In this document: positions 24,063-31,611 of the stretch, in pieces
How the letters are laid out: every line of letters starts with the position of its first letter
Numbering within the stretch: the first letter of the stretch is position 1
NCBI GenBank assembly: GCA_023381945.1
Contig: JAMCQY010000101.1
Coordinates: forward strand, 1-35,379
Source of the DNA: Deltaproteobacteria bacterium
Lineage (GTDB): Bacteria > Desulfobacterota > Desulfobaccia > Desulfobaccales > 0-14-0-80-60-11
Length of the DNA stretch: 35,379 nt
Direction: 5' to 3'
Made by a program: the position numbers and the translations under genes
The notes under the pieces: generated by a model
Told to the model about the DNA's origin: nothing
Database searches by the model: none
Seen by the model: the letters and a program-made list of their open reading frames with translations, nothing else

Positions 24063-24515
24063 TTGGAGAATCTGGTAGAGATTGAGCTTATCCTGATCGA
24101 GGATAATCCCTTTGACGCGGAGCTGACCCTCCGGGCTTTGCAGAGCAAGGGATTGGCCGACAAAGTAAAGGTTTTCCCTGATGGGGTGGAGGCTCTGGAA
24201 TATCTCTTCAACATCGCCGACCATAGGCAGGCCGGGACAAATGACTATGCGGGCCTACCCAAGGTGATTTTTCTGGATTTGAAACTTCCCAAGATGAGCG
24301 GTCTCGAGGTCCTCAACCAGATCAAACGGGATGAGCGGACCCGGCTGATTCCAGTGGTGATGCTGACCTCTTCCCAGGAAGAGTCGGACATCCTGGAAAG
24401 CTACGAGCTGGGGGTCAACAGCTATATGGTCAAACCGGTGGACTACGACGATTTTTCGCTGGCAGTGGGAGATTTGGGCCTCTATTGGCTGCGGCGGAAT
24501 AAAACGGTGCACTGA
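24063..24515 (+). CDS. Single-domain response regulator, Rcp1/CheY-like
   Basis: 150-aa receiver-only protein. The acidic pocket (IEDN), the phospho-acceptor in VIFLDLKLPKMSGLEVL, the switch Thr/Ser (MLTSS) and the conserved Lys (VKPVD) are all present. The insertion around YLFN...YAGLPK before the Asp strand is typical of the Rcp1 group that pairs with phytochrome-like or PAS kinases. The TTG start is chosen because AGGAG lies seven bases upstream and the protein then begins at the expected distance from the first beta-strand. It lies 66 bases before the hybrid kinase and probably works with it. Confidence 0.9.
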   Translation: MENLVEIELILIEDNPFDAELTLRALQSKGLADKVKVFPDGVEALEYLFNIADHRQAGTNDYAGLPKVIFLDLKLPKMSGLEVLNQIKRDERTRLIPVVMLTSSQEESDILESYELGVNSYMVKPVDYDDFSLAVGDLGLYWLRRNKTVH

Positions 24516-24581
24516 ATCAAAAAACGGACTGAATATCTAAGAGCAAAACGGCGGTTGTCCTTACCGGGCGGAATTGGGTTC

Positions 24582-26066
24582 ATGAATCAAGGATTGCGCA
24601 TCCTGATAGTGGAAGACTTGGCCAGCGACTCCGAGTTGATGGCCTATGAACTCCGCCAAGGAAATCTGCCCTTCAGCTCCAGGAGAGTAGAAAACGATAA
24701 GGATTTTCTCCGGGAACTGGAGGAATTCCGTCCCGATTTGATCCTGTCGGATTATCACCTGCCCCACTTCAATGGCTTGGCGGCCTTGGCCCTGGCCCAG
24801 GAACATTGCCCCGATATACCGTTTATCTTCGTTTCCGGGGCCATTGGCGAAGAGGTGGCCATCGACACCTTAAAGCGCGGGGCCACGGACTATGTGTTGA
24901 AAGACCGGCTGTCGCGCCTGGTTCCCGCGGTAAAAAGGGCTTTGCGGGAATCTGCGAACCGCCGGGAGCGCCGCCAGGCCGAAGAAGCACTGCGGGAGAG
25001 TGAACAGCGATACCGGCTTCTGGTAAAGAATCTCCCCGCGGTGGTCTACCGTGGATATTTCGATTCTTCGGCGGATTTTTTTGATAAGAAGGTTGAAGAC
25101 CTTACCGGATACAGCAAGGAAGACTTTGATTCCCGGCGGCTGAAGTGGGATGATCTGGTGGTCCCGGAAGATTTGCCTCAATTCCGGGAAGCATTTCGCC
25201 AAGGATTAAAGGACGCCAAATCGTATGTGCGAGAATACCGGATCAGGAGAAAGGACGATGAAATCCTGTGGATTCAGGAAAGGGGTCAGATAATCTGCAA
25301 TGCCGAAGGCTGGGTGGATTACGTCAGTGGCGTCGTTTTCGACGTTTCCGAGAGCCAGCGAGCCAAGATGGCCTTGCTGGAATCGGAGCAGCGTCTGCGC
25401 TTTCTGACCAGCCAGCTCTTGACCGCCCAGGAACAGGAACGGAAAAGGATTTCCATGGAGTTGCACGATGAACTGGGGCAGAGTCTGACAGTAATGAAGC
25501 TGCAGGTCCGGGCCATCGAGAGCGCCCTGCGGGACGATCAGCCTGATCTGAAGCAGGCCTGTCTGGAATTGCGCCAATACGTGGACGCGGTCATCGAAAA
25601 TGTCAGGCGGTTGTCCCGGGACCTGAGTCCGTCCATCCTGGAGGACCTCGGCCTGCTGTCGGCCTTGAAATATCTCTTGGAGGGGTTGGGAAAACATCTC
25701 ACCGTCAAGCCCTCCCTCGAAGTCGAGGATTTGAACAGCCTCTTTCCGGCGGACGCCCAAATCATTATCTACCGGATATTTCAGGAATGCTTGCATAACA
25801 TCGCCAAACACGCCGGGGCCTGTCAGGTTGCCGTGAAAGTGCAGCGCGACGGTCAGGCTGTCACTTTTTCCCTGGAAGATGACGGGACCGGATTTGAGAT
25901 GGATAAGGTCATGAATCGGTCTGCCTCCGAACGGGGTCTGGGTCTGGCGGCCCTGAATGAGCGGACCCGGATTTTGGGCGGTTCATGCACGGTTTCCAGC
26001 CGGCGCGGCAAGGGCACCAAGGTGGTCTGCACTATTCCTGTGGGCAACAAACTAAACAATAGTTAG
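24582..26066 (+). CDS. REC-PAS-HisKA_3 sensor histidine kinase
   Basis: 494-aa soluble kinase. Domains: receiver (1-122, phospho-acceptor Asp57 in LILSDYHLP), PAS (about 145-262), then a NarX-type HisKA_3 dimerisation domain with the phospho-acceptor His295 (RISMELHDELGQSL), and a HATPase_c domain ending the protein (DDGTGFEMD, GLGLAALNERTRILGG). HisKA_3 kinases normally phosphorylate NarL-type regulators; one is encoded 213 bases downstream. No membrane helix is present, so it is cytoplasmic, and the receiver may take input from the single-domain regulator's pathway or act as an intramolecular switch. The ATG of MNQGL is preferred over an upstream TTG. Confidence 0.93.
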   Translation: MNQGLRILIVEDLASDSELMAYELRQGNLPFSSRRVENDKDFLRELEEFRPDLILSDYHLPHFNGLAALALAQEHCPDIPFIFVSGAIGEEVAIDTLKRGATDYVLKDRLSRLVPAVKRALRESANRRERRQAEEALRESEQRYRLLVKNLPAVVYRGYFDSSADFFDKKVEDLTGYSKEDFDSRRLKWDDLVVPEDLPQFREAFRQGLKDAKSYVREYRIRRKDDEILWIQERGQIICNAEGWVDYVSGVVFDVSESQRAKMALLESEQRLRFLTSQLLTAQEQERKRISMELHDELGQSLTVMKLQVRAIESALRDDQPDLKQACLELRQYVDAVIENVRRLSRDLSPSILEDLGLLSALKYLLEGLGKHLTVKPSLEVEDLNSLFPADAQIIIYRIFQECLHNIAKHAGACQVAVKVQRDGQAVTFSLEDDGTGFEMDKVMNRSASERGLGLAALNERTRILGGSCTVSSRRGKGTKVVCTIPVGNKLNNS

Positions 26067-26100
26067 CACTTGAAATCCCACAATATAGTTATTATTAGTT

Positions 26101-26213
26101 ATATGAGCCTCTTGCAAAATTCATTTAGAGAACGAATAATCTTCTTAATTGCCGGATAATTCCCTGGTGGCACAGGCTGAAGCCTGCGGCTGCATTTTGC
26201 AAGAGGCTCATAT
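26101..26213. mobile_element. 113-bp MITE-like element with perfect 20-bp terminal inverted repeats
   Basis: Ends are ATATGAGCCTCTTGCAAAAT and its exact reverse complement (26101-26120, 26194-26213). ATAT at each outer end may be a target duplication, but it is itself palindromic. The interior is non-coding and contains a nested hairpin CAGGCT-GA-AGCCTG (26173-26186). No transposase is present in the window, so it would depend on one elsewhere. It sits between the kinase gene and the NarL-type regulator. Confidence 0.85.
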
Positions 26214-26279
26214 GATTCAAAGATTAGAAAACAGTTATATATAACTGTATTTACCCCGGCTTTGACGGAGGCATTTGAC

Positions 26280-26948
26280 ATGGCTGCACCTTTTAGTATC
26301 CTTTTGGCTGATGATCATACCATGTTTCGCCGGGGAGTTAGAAGAATCATTCAGAGCATCAACGATACTGAAGTGGTGGGGGAAGCCAGCGACGGCTTCG
26401 AACTTTTGGAACTTCTGAAAAAAACCTCTCCCCACTTGGTCATTATGGATATCTCCATGCCCAATCTCCGCGGGCTGGAAGCCACCCGGGAGATCAAGAT
26501 CATCAGCCCTGCGGTTAAGGTGCTGATTCTGACCATGCACAAAGATAAGGAATATCTCTACCACGCTTTCTCGGCCGGGGCGGAAGGTTATCTCCTCAAA
26601 GAAGACGCCGATAGCGAATTGATCTCCGCCATCGACACTCTGCGCCGCGGCGGCACCTATATTTCGCCGCTGCTTTCCACCCAATTGGCCGACCTGTTCA
26701 TGCAGAAGTCCAGGCCAAATACCGAACCAATGACCAGCCCCGGCGAGCGGCTCACCACCCGGGAACGCGAGATTATCAAGCTCATTGCCGAAGGCAAATC
26801 CAGCAAAGAAATGGCCGACTTACTCTTTATCAGCAGCCGGACTGTCCAGCACCACCGCGCCAATATCATGCGGAAGCTGAATATCAAGAAGACCGCGGAC
26901 CTGGTGAAGTACGCCATTCAGAAGGGTTATACCACGTCGTCGGAGTGA
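26280..26948 (+). CDS. NarL/FixJ-type response regulator
   Basis: 222-aa regulator with an N-terminal receiver (1-120; acidic pocket DDH, phospho-acceptor Asp57 in VIMDISMPN, switch T in ILTMHKDKE, Lys in LLKED) and a C-terminal LuxR HTH (about 158-220; LTTREREIIKLIAEGKSSKEMADLLFISSRTVQHHRANIMRKL). It is the likely partner of the HisKA_3 kinase upstream. The ATG follows GGAG by nine bases. Its closest relative in the window is the receiver-only protein at 27364. Its target sites might be the 14-bp repeats at 27197 and 27832, which is inference. Confidence 0.95.
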   Translation: MAAPFSILLADDHTMFRRGVRRIIQSINDTEVVGEASDGFELLELLKKTSPHLVIMDISMPNLRGLEATREIKIISPAVKVLILTMHKDKEYLYHAFSAGAEGYLLKEDADSELISAIDTLRRGGTYISPLLSTQLADLFMQKSRPNTEPMTSPGERLTTREREIIKLIAEGKSSKEMADLLFISSRTVQHHRANIMRKLNIKKTADLVKYAIQKGYTTSSE

Positions 26949-27196
26949 GCCTGCCTGCCGCGGTCTTCGCCAACTCATCTTAAGTACCACCCTTTATCCC
27001 AATCCCCCCATTCCTCTTCTCAAGCTTACGGAAATTTTTAGCTAAATCTGCAGCTAGCCGATAAGTAGGTCAAAATCATTCGTAAATTCAGGTTCCCCTG
27101 CCGGAAAAGTTTAAATGAATTATCTTAATAATATTCTGAAAAGCAAGGTCTTCGGGTTTTAGCCATTCATAAGATTTGCTTTTTGTGAAATAGATA

Positions 27197-27234
27197 TAGG
27201 TATTTTTACCTAGGCTCAAATAGGTATTTTTGCC
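27197..27234. promoter_or_regulatory. Pair of 14-bp direct repeats upstream of the receiver gene
   Basis: TAGGTATTTTTACC at 27197-27210 and TAGGTATTTTTGCC at 27221-27234, 13 of 14 positions identical, starts 24 bp apart. The first contains the dyad GGTA-N4-TACC. They lie in the otherwise gene-free 26949-27363 stretch (415 bp, AT-rich), about 130 bp before the 27364 gene. A second pair with the same spacing precedes the next gene. Confidence 0.65.
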
Positions 27235-27363
27235 AATTTATTAGAGTCTTCCAATCCATTAATCTCTACGCCAGATTTATAGGGGATAAATTTAACGAAA
27301 CGGAAGCCGTAATCGATTGGTTCCGGAAACTGCCTGGAGCAGGCAGGGATAGGAGAAGGGAGT

Positions 27364-27834
27364 TTGAAACCTGCTTATGAAGTATTTTTGGCCGAAGATC
27401 ACGTGCGGTTCCGTGGCGAGATTAAAAAAATCATCAATGGCATCCCTGGCGTAGAAGTAAGGGGAGAAGCAGGTGATGGAATCGAGTTGTTTGATTTATT
27501 GGAAAAATCCCAGCCGGATTTGGTCATCATGGATATTTCCATGCCCAACCTGCGCGCCATGAAAGCAACCCGCGAGATTAAATCGAAATATCCCGAAATC
27601 AAAGTGATTATCATGGCGATGGATAATGAAAATGAATACTGTTCCCATGCTATTGCCGCAGGAGCAGAAGGGATAGTACTTAAACAAGAAAGTGCGGTCA
27701 ATTTGGAACTGGCCGTTCAACAGATTCGCCAGGGAAAAAGTTATTTTCCCAAAGTTCCGAAAGACAAAAAAACTGGCAGCGATACGTTAGTGACAAATCT
27801 ATTTGATCGTCTCACTTCCCTGTCTTTTTGCTAG
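27364..27834 (+). CDS. Receiver-only response regulator related to the NarL-type protein
   Basis: 156-aa protein with a complete receiver domain (1-122; EDH, Asp57 in VIMDISMPNLRAMKATREIK, Lys in VLKQE) but no LuxR HTH: after about residue 125 it ends in a short unrelated basic/polar tail. The receiver is strikingly similar to that of the regulator at 26280, including the MDISMPNLR...ATREIK block, which suggests duplication and loss of the DNA-binding domain. The usual switch Thr is replaced (IIMAMDNENE). The start is TTG with AGGAGAAGGGAG immediately upstream. It is more AT-rich than its neighbours. Possible role: phosphate sink or competitor. Confidence 0.88.
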   Translation: MKPAYEVFLAEDHVRFRGEIKKIINGIPGVEVRGEAGDGIELFDLLEKSQPDLVIMDISMPNLRAMKATREIKSKYPEIKVIIMAMDNENEYCSHAIAAGAEGIVLKQESAVNLELAVQQIRQGKSYFPKVPKDKKTGSDTLVTNLFDRLTSLSFC

Positions 27835-27869
27835 GCATTTTTACCTACACGGGAATGGGTATTTGTGCC
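27832..27869. promoter_or_regulatory. Second pair of 14-bp direct repeats with the same period
   Basis: TAGGCATTTTTACC (27832-27845) and TGGGTATTTGTGCC (27856-27869), starts again 24 bp apart, begin at the stop codon of the receiver gene and lie about 105 bp before the kinase gene at 27974. They differ from the first pair at only a few positions. Confidence 0.6.
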
Positions 27870-27973
27870 GATTGACCGGTTTTCGAAATTCGGTTTAGAT
27901 GAAGCTGGATTCCAAAACTCAACCTTTTTAGCTAATCAAGTCTCAAGGCGGATACGAGAAGAGGAGATCCAAG

Positions 27974-29089
27974 ATGGCTAAGTACGAAATACTTCTATTA
28001 GGCGATGGTTCGCACCTGTTTCGGACGATGGCTTGGGTCTTGGAATATAAAGGTTACGCAGTGAGGGCGGCCATCAACCCAGAGACGGCCCTGGAAGCCC
28101 TGGTAAAAAAGAATTACGATTTGGTGATCGCCAAACTCGCCATGGCTGAGGCTGATGGCGTTGATGTTCTAAAACGCGCCAGGCGGTTGAACCCGCAGGT
28201 CAAGATCATGGTGGTCAGCGGCAACCACGAGGTGACCTTCCCCAAAGAAGCTTACGAGATCGAGGTGGATGATTACGTCTTGATGCCCGTGAGCCCTACC
28301 GAATTATGGCGGCGAGTCAGTCAGTGCCTGGAGAGCCTGGAGATCGTGGACCTGACCCATGCCCAGGTTAACCCGTTGCAAGCCGCCGCGAAAGTCAACG
28401 AACGGGTGCTGGACCGCCTGATGATGATGTTTCATGATTTACGGGGTTCAATGGTTTCCACCTCCGCCTCTTTGAAGCTATTGGTCCGGGGCCGCTACGG
28501 CGAAATGGGAGAAAAGGCCCTGGGTAAACTCCGCGAAGTTTCGGAAAATGTCGATAAATTGATCCTGCTCACCGAAGAATTCATGGGTAAGGCCTTCTCC
28601 AGCGTCGGCGACGGCGATATGGAAAAAGAGATGCTGGACCTGCGTCATGACGTAGTCGGCCCGGTCCTGGAGGAATTGGCGGATGAACTGCGCAACCACC
28701 GGATAATCGTGGATAACCGCCTTAATCGCCAGCCCGCAGAAACACTGGCAGTGAAGGGCAGCAAGATATGGCTCAAGAGCGTCTTCCGCAATCTGGTCAA
28801 TAACGGCATCCGGCATGGGGGCGATGGCTGTACCATCCTGATCGATTGGCAGAGGCAAGGGAAAAACTGCCGCCTGAATGTCTATAATACGGGCAAACCG
28901 GTGCCCGAAGACCGCCGGGCCATGCTGTTTTCGAATTTCCGAAAAATGCGCCGGGCCAAAGGGACCGGCAGCGGCATGGGCCTCGGCCTGTATCTCAGCC
29001 GGGATATCATCACTAAACACGGGGGCGACATCCTTTACGAACCCATGCAAAACGGCTCCAATTTCGTGGTGACCTTGCCGCAGGCGTAA
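27974..29089 (+). CDS. Histidine kinase with an N-terminal pseudo-receiver
   Basis: 371-aa cytoplasmic protein. Residues 1-118 form a receiver-like fold in which the phospho-acceptor is Lys54 instead of Asp (YDLVIAKLAMAEADG) and the acidic pocket is reduced to GDGS, so it cannot be phosphorylated in the normal way. Residues about 140-210 form a HisKA-like helix pair with His154 in MMFHDLRGSM, an atypical H-box. Residues about 240-371 are HATPase_c with an N-box (NLVNNGIRHGG) and GTGSGMGLGLYLSRDII. The start ATG follows GAGGAG. The output partner could be the receiver-only protein immediately upstream or the NarL-type regulator; this cannot be decided from sequence. Confidence 0.9.
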   Translation: MAKYEILLLGDGSHLFRTMAWVLEYKGYAVRAAINPETALEALVKKNYDLVIAKLAMAEADGVDVLKRARRLNPQVKIMVVSGNHEVTFPKEAYEIEVDDYVLMPVSPTELWRRVSQCLESLEIVDLTHAQVNPLQAAAKVNERVLDRLMMMFHDLRGSMVSTSASLKLLVRGRYGEMGEKALGKLREVSENVDKLILLTEEFMGKAFSSVGDGDMEKEMLDLRHDVVGPVLEELADELRNHRIIVDNRLNRQPAETLAVKGSKIWLKSVFRNLVNNGIRHGGDGCTILIDWQRQGKNCRLNVYNTGKPVPEDRRAMLFSNFRKMRRAKGTGSGMGLGLYLSRDIITKHGGDILYEPMQNGSNFVVTLPQA

Positions 29090-29144
29090 AGCAGGCAAGT
29101 CCAGACGCTGGGCGGGGCGGAAGCGGGAAGCGAGAGGAGCCGGG

Positions 29145-29342
29145 GTGAACGTGGTTTGGATTGAGCAAGGGCCGGCGGAGCAGTTAAAATGCCATATCAG
29201 CTTGACCGCAACCCGGTCAATTCCTGATAAAATTTGGTCCAGGATGTCACTTTGGAGAACGGTTGGTGAGACGGTGCGGGAAGAACCGCGCCGTTTTTAT
29301 TGGAAAGACGGCTATACGGCCGCGCCGCAGTTTGCAGCGTGA
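29145..29342 (+). CDS. Possible small ORF in the cold-shock gene leader
   Basis: 65-codon frame beginning GTG with AGGAG five bases upstream and ending 22 bases before the cold-shock gene. It starts MNVVWIEQGPAEQL and has no family I recognise. The good ribosome-binding site and the closeness to the next gene are in favour; the overlap with a terminator-like hairpin and the lack of any known relative are against. It might be a leader peptide or simply untranslated leader. Confidence 0.3.
   Translation: MNVVWIEQGPAEQLKCHISLTATRSIPDKIWSRMSLWRTVGETVREEPRRFYWKDGYTAAPQFAA
29271..29298 (+). terminator. Terminator-like hairpin in the cold-shock gene leader
   Basis: Nine-bp stem ACGGTGCGG / CCGCGCCGT (one G-U pair) with a six-base loop GAAGAA, followed by five Ts, 67 bases before the cold-shock ATG. 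Position within the leader suggests an attenuator that could be read through under some conditions rather than the end of the upstream unit. Confidence 0.5.
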
Positions 29343-29364
29343 AATATCATAAAGGGGTAACAGC

Positions 29365-29574
29365 ATGCGAGTAACCGGGAAGGTAAAGTGGTTTAATGAC
29401 ACCAAGGGGTACGGATTTATCTCCCAAGAAGACGGCACCGACGTCTTTGTTCACCATACCGCTATCCAGAGTGAAGGGTTCCGGACGCTCCAGGAGGAGC
29501 AATTGGTGGAGTTTGAGGTGGTCCGGGGCACCAAGGGGCTCCAGGCCCAGAATGTGGTGAAGCTGGGCCGCTAA
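29365..29574 (+). CDS. Cold-shock protein (CspA family)
   Basis: 69-aa single cold-shock domain binding single-stranded nucleic acids. RNP1 (KGYGFI, residues 14-19) and RNP2 (VFVHHT) are intact, and the start [12 protein letters not shown] is canonical. It acts as an RNA chaperone or antiterminator in the cytoplasm. AGGGG lies about six bases before the ATG. A leader with a terminator-like hairpin precedes it, in keeping with post-transcriptional control common to csp genes. No downstream gene follows closely; a T-poor GC-rich palindromic patch (29577-29622) lies after the stop. Confidence 0.97.
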   Translation: MRVTGKVKWFNDTKGYGFISQEDGTDVFVHHTAIQSEGFRTLQEEQLVEFEVVRGTKGLQAQNVVKLGR

Positions 29575-29751
29575 GCCGGCCGGACACGCGGCTCCGGGGG
29601 TCTCCGGCCTCCGGAGTCCTGGCATCCAAAGACAAAATTCCCATTACTTCTCGGCAGATCTGCTTTTCCAAGCTCTCAGAACCTATATTTCACCAGGCAA
29701 GGGACTTAACGGCGTCAATCGCGGGTCAGGACTTTTCCCGTCCAGAAAAGG

Positions 29752-29780
29752 TTGACCTAGGAGGCTTTCGTTGTTATCTT
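29752..29780 (+). promoter_or_regulatory. Probable sigma-70-type promoter for the 29817 gene
   Basis: TTGACC (29752-29757) and TATCTT (29775-29780) separated by 17 bp, 36 bases before the membrane protein ATG. Five of six and four of six consensus matches. Confidence 0.5.
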
Positions 29781-29816
29781 GTTATGAATCTATGAACAGG
29801 TTCAGAGGACAATAGT

Positions 29817-30551
29817 ATGTCCAAGATTGCCAGCTATTTCACTAAAGCAGACCGCAAGAAACTCTTCTTCGACTACCTGAAGCTCATCGGGATCCTGGAG
29901 ATCGTTATTTTTATCGTGGTGGTCCTGTGGGCTTCGGATGATAAATACCACCGGGTGCAGACGGCCTTCCCCTGGCGGGAATATGTCTTCGTGGCCTTTG
30001 CCTTCCCTATTGTGGTCACCTTTCTCATGGGGGTCATCATTACCGGCTTCAACTACTTCCTGGGAGATCAAGGGGAGCAGAGTGAAGAAGCGGGCCCCGC
30101 TCCCGAGAACCAGATGGAAGCGGTGCTCGGCCAGCTGAAACGGCTCCCTTTCCTGAGCCTGCTGTTCCTGCTGCTGGTCACGGTCCTGGCCCTCTATAAC
30201 ATGAATCATATCATGGCCTGGCTTAGTTCTCTGGGCTATAACACCTTTCTGTTTCTGAGTTACGTCTTGGCCGGGTTTGGGACTATCGTGGTCATTTACC
30301 TGTTGTTCTTTTTGTTTTTTAAATACCGCCTCAACCAGAGGCATATGAAATATCAGTATTACAACGATATTTCTGAACGGCACGGGCTGATCATTCTGGA
30401 TGACCGCACCGTGCTGCACAAAAACGGCAGTCTCCTGGTGCAGGGGCGCCGCTGGCGGCGTCCCAAGCAGGTGGCCACGGTGAGCCCCCAGGCGGAATTG
30501 GTGCCCCCGGAGCCCCCGGGACAGAGCCACCTGCCGGTGCCCAAGCCCTGA
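29817..30551 (+). CDS. Hypothetical four-helix membrane protein
   Basis: 244-aa protein that I do not recognise. It has an N-terminal basic segment (SYFTKADRKKLFFDYLKL), membrane helices at about residues 22-40, 57-80, 116-135 and 145-170, an acidic loop between helices two and three, and a soluble C-terminal part (YNDISERHGLIILDDRTVL) ending in a proline-rich tail. GAGG precedes the ATG and a promoter-like sequence lies upstream. Its stop codon overlaps the start of the next gene by one base (TGATG), so the two products are probably made together and may act together. Confidence 0.8.
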   Translation: MSKIASYFTKADRKKLFFDYLKLIGILEIVIFIVVVLWASDDKYHRVQTAFPWREYVFVAFAFPIVVTFLMGVIITGFNYFLGDQGEQSEEAGPAPENQMEAVLGQLKRLPFLSLLFLLLVTVLALYNMNHIMAWLSSLGYNTFLFLSYVLAGFGTIVVIYLLFFLFFKYRLNQRHMKYQYYNDISERHGLIILDDRTVLHKNGSLLVQGRRWRRPKQVATVSPQAELVPPEPPGQSHLPVPKP

Positions 30552-31372
30552 TGACGGAGGTCCGCGCGGATCAGGACGCCCCACAGGGCGGCTCGGGGTC
30601 TGCCAAGATATTATTGCTGGCTGCACTTCCCTTGGAAGTGCAGCATTTTTTACGGCTCAGTCGAGCTCGGCGACGGCGGGGCTTGCGCTGGCCGGCTTGG
30701 GAATTCCTTCTAGGCGGGGAAAGGGGCGTCCTCGCCCTGTCCGGCATGGGGGCCAGAGCGGCCCGGGAGGCCGCCGCTTGCCTGGTAGGGCAATTTCAGC
30801 CGCACCTCCTGGTTTCCCTCGGTTTCGGCGGGGCGGTGACGCCTGAATTGCCGACCGGCTCTCTCGTCTTGGGGGAGTTTTTTTATAGCTTTGACCCAAC
30901 CACCCAGGTTCTCGACTCCATACCGCGCTTGGCGGGGCCGCGGCCTCTGGCGGACCTGCTCCGGTCGCTGGCCGCGGCCGGGCTTGAGGCCTTCCCAGGC
31001 AGTCTCATTACCACGCCCTATATTATTAACAAGGCCGAACAGGCCGGGCCGCTAAGGTCGCTAACTTGCCCGGTGCTGGACCTGGAAAGCGCGGCAGTGG
31101 CCGCCGTGGCCCGGGCTGAAGGACTCCCCTGCCTGGGCCTCAGGGCCATCACCGATACCGCGGCCGAGGAGATACCGGACTTTTTGCCGCCTGGCGGGGA
31201 AGAACCGGGCGCCGTCGGTCTGTGGAATGTTCTTGGCTGGCTGGCCGCCAACCCCCGCCGCCTCAAGGACCTGGTGCACTTATGGCGCTGCAGCCGGCTG
31301 GCCGCCGCCCGGCTGGCCAAGGCCCTCACGGTTCTACTGCCGCTTCTCCTCTCTGAAAAGATCGCCACCTAG
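30551..31372 (+). CDS. Nucleoside phosphorylase-like protein (PNP/MTAN superfamily, HpnG-like)
   Basis: 273-aa protein of the phosphorylase superfamily. The central GFGGAVTPELPTGSLVLGE motif and the C-terminal LDLESAAVAAVARAEGLPCLGLRAITDTA motif (M/L-E-x-A purine-ribose site and the catalytic Asp) are clear. It resembles the hopanoid-associated phosphorylase HpnG, which removes adenine from adenosylhopane; a role in a nucleoside-lipid or 5'-methylthioadenosine step is also possible. Translationally coupled to the membrane protein upstream. Terpenoid genes nearby (CruF-like, IspH) make the hopanoid link plausible but no hopene cyclase is in view. Confidence 0.8.
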   Translation: MTEVRADQDAPQGGSGSAKILLLAALPLEVQHFLRLSRARRRRGLRWPAWEFLLGGERGVLALSGMGARAAREAAACLVGQFQPHLLVSLGFGGAVTPELPTGSLVLGEFFYSFDPTTQVLDSIPRLAGPRPLADLLRSLAAAGLEAFPGSLITTPYIINKAEQAGPLRSLTCPVLDLESAAVAAVARAEGLPCLGLRAITDTAAEEIPDFLPPGGEEPGAVGLWNVLGWLAANPRRLKDLVHLWRCSRLAAARLAKALTVLLPLLLSEKIAT

Positions 31373-31414
31373 TATGGCGTCCCAGGAGTTCTTTTCAAAA
31401 TTATCTGGCGATTC

Positions 31415-31473
31415 TGTAGGGGCGGACCCAGGTGTCCGCCCAGTTTGAGGGCGCACACGCGGGTGCACCCCTA
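31415..31473 (+). repeat. Two-hairpin dispersed repeat, left copy
   Basis: GGGCGGACCCAGGTGTCCGCCC-like and GGGCGCACACGCGGGTGCACCC-like palindromes in tandem, starting TGTAGGGG and ending CCCCTAG. The reverse complement of 32596-32655 matches it nearly throughout except for the spacer. It lies between the phosphorylase gene and the CruF-like gene; the rest of 31373-31611 holds no gene. Confidence 0.85.
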
Positions 31474-31611
31474 GAAATCCTTTTGATAGTTATATCTGGG
31501 ACACGATACTAGCCGCCAAGGACACAGAGAGACATGAAGCATTGAATAAGCAATTTTGGTCTTGGCCAGAGCCGAACCAGAATTGCTTTTCCCTAGGTTT
31601 TTTGTGGTGAA

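Noticed and set aside
23893..24078. 61-codon plus-strand frame before the Rcp1-like regulator
   Set aside because: It has no ribosome-binding site, contains the hairpin at 23924-23950 and overlaps the start of the real gene.
27190..27240. CRISPR-like repeat array
   Set aside because: Only two 14-bp copies per place with 10-bp gaps; too short for repeats and spacers and no cas genes.
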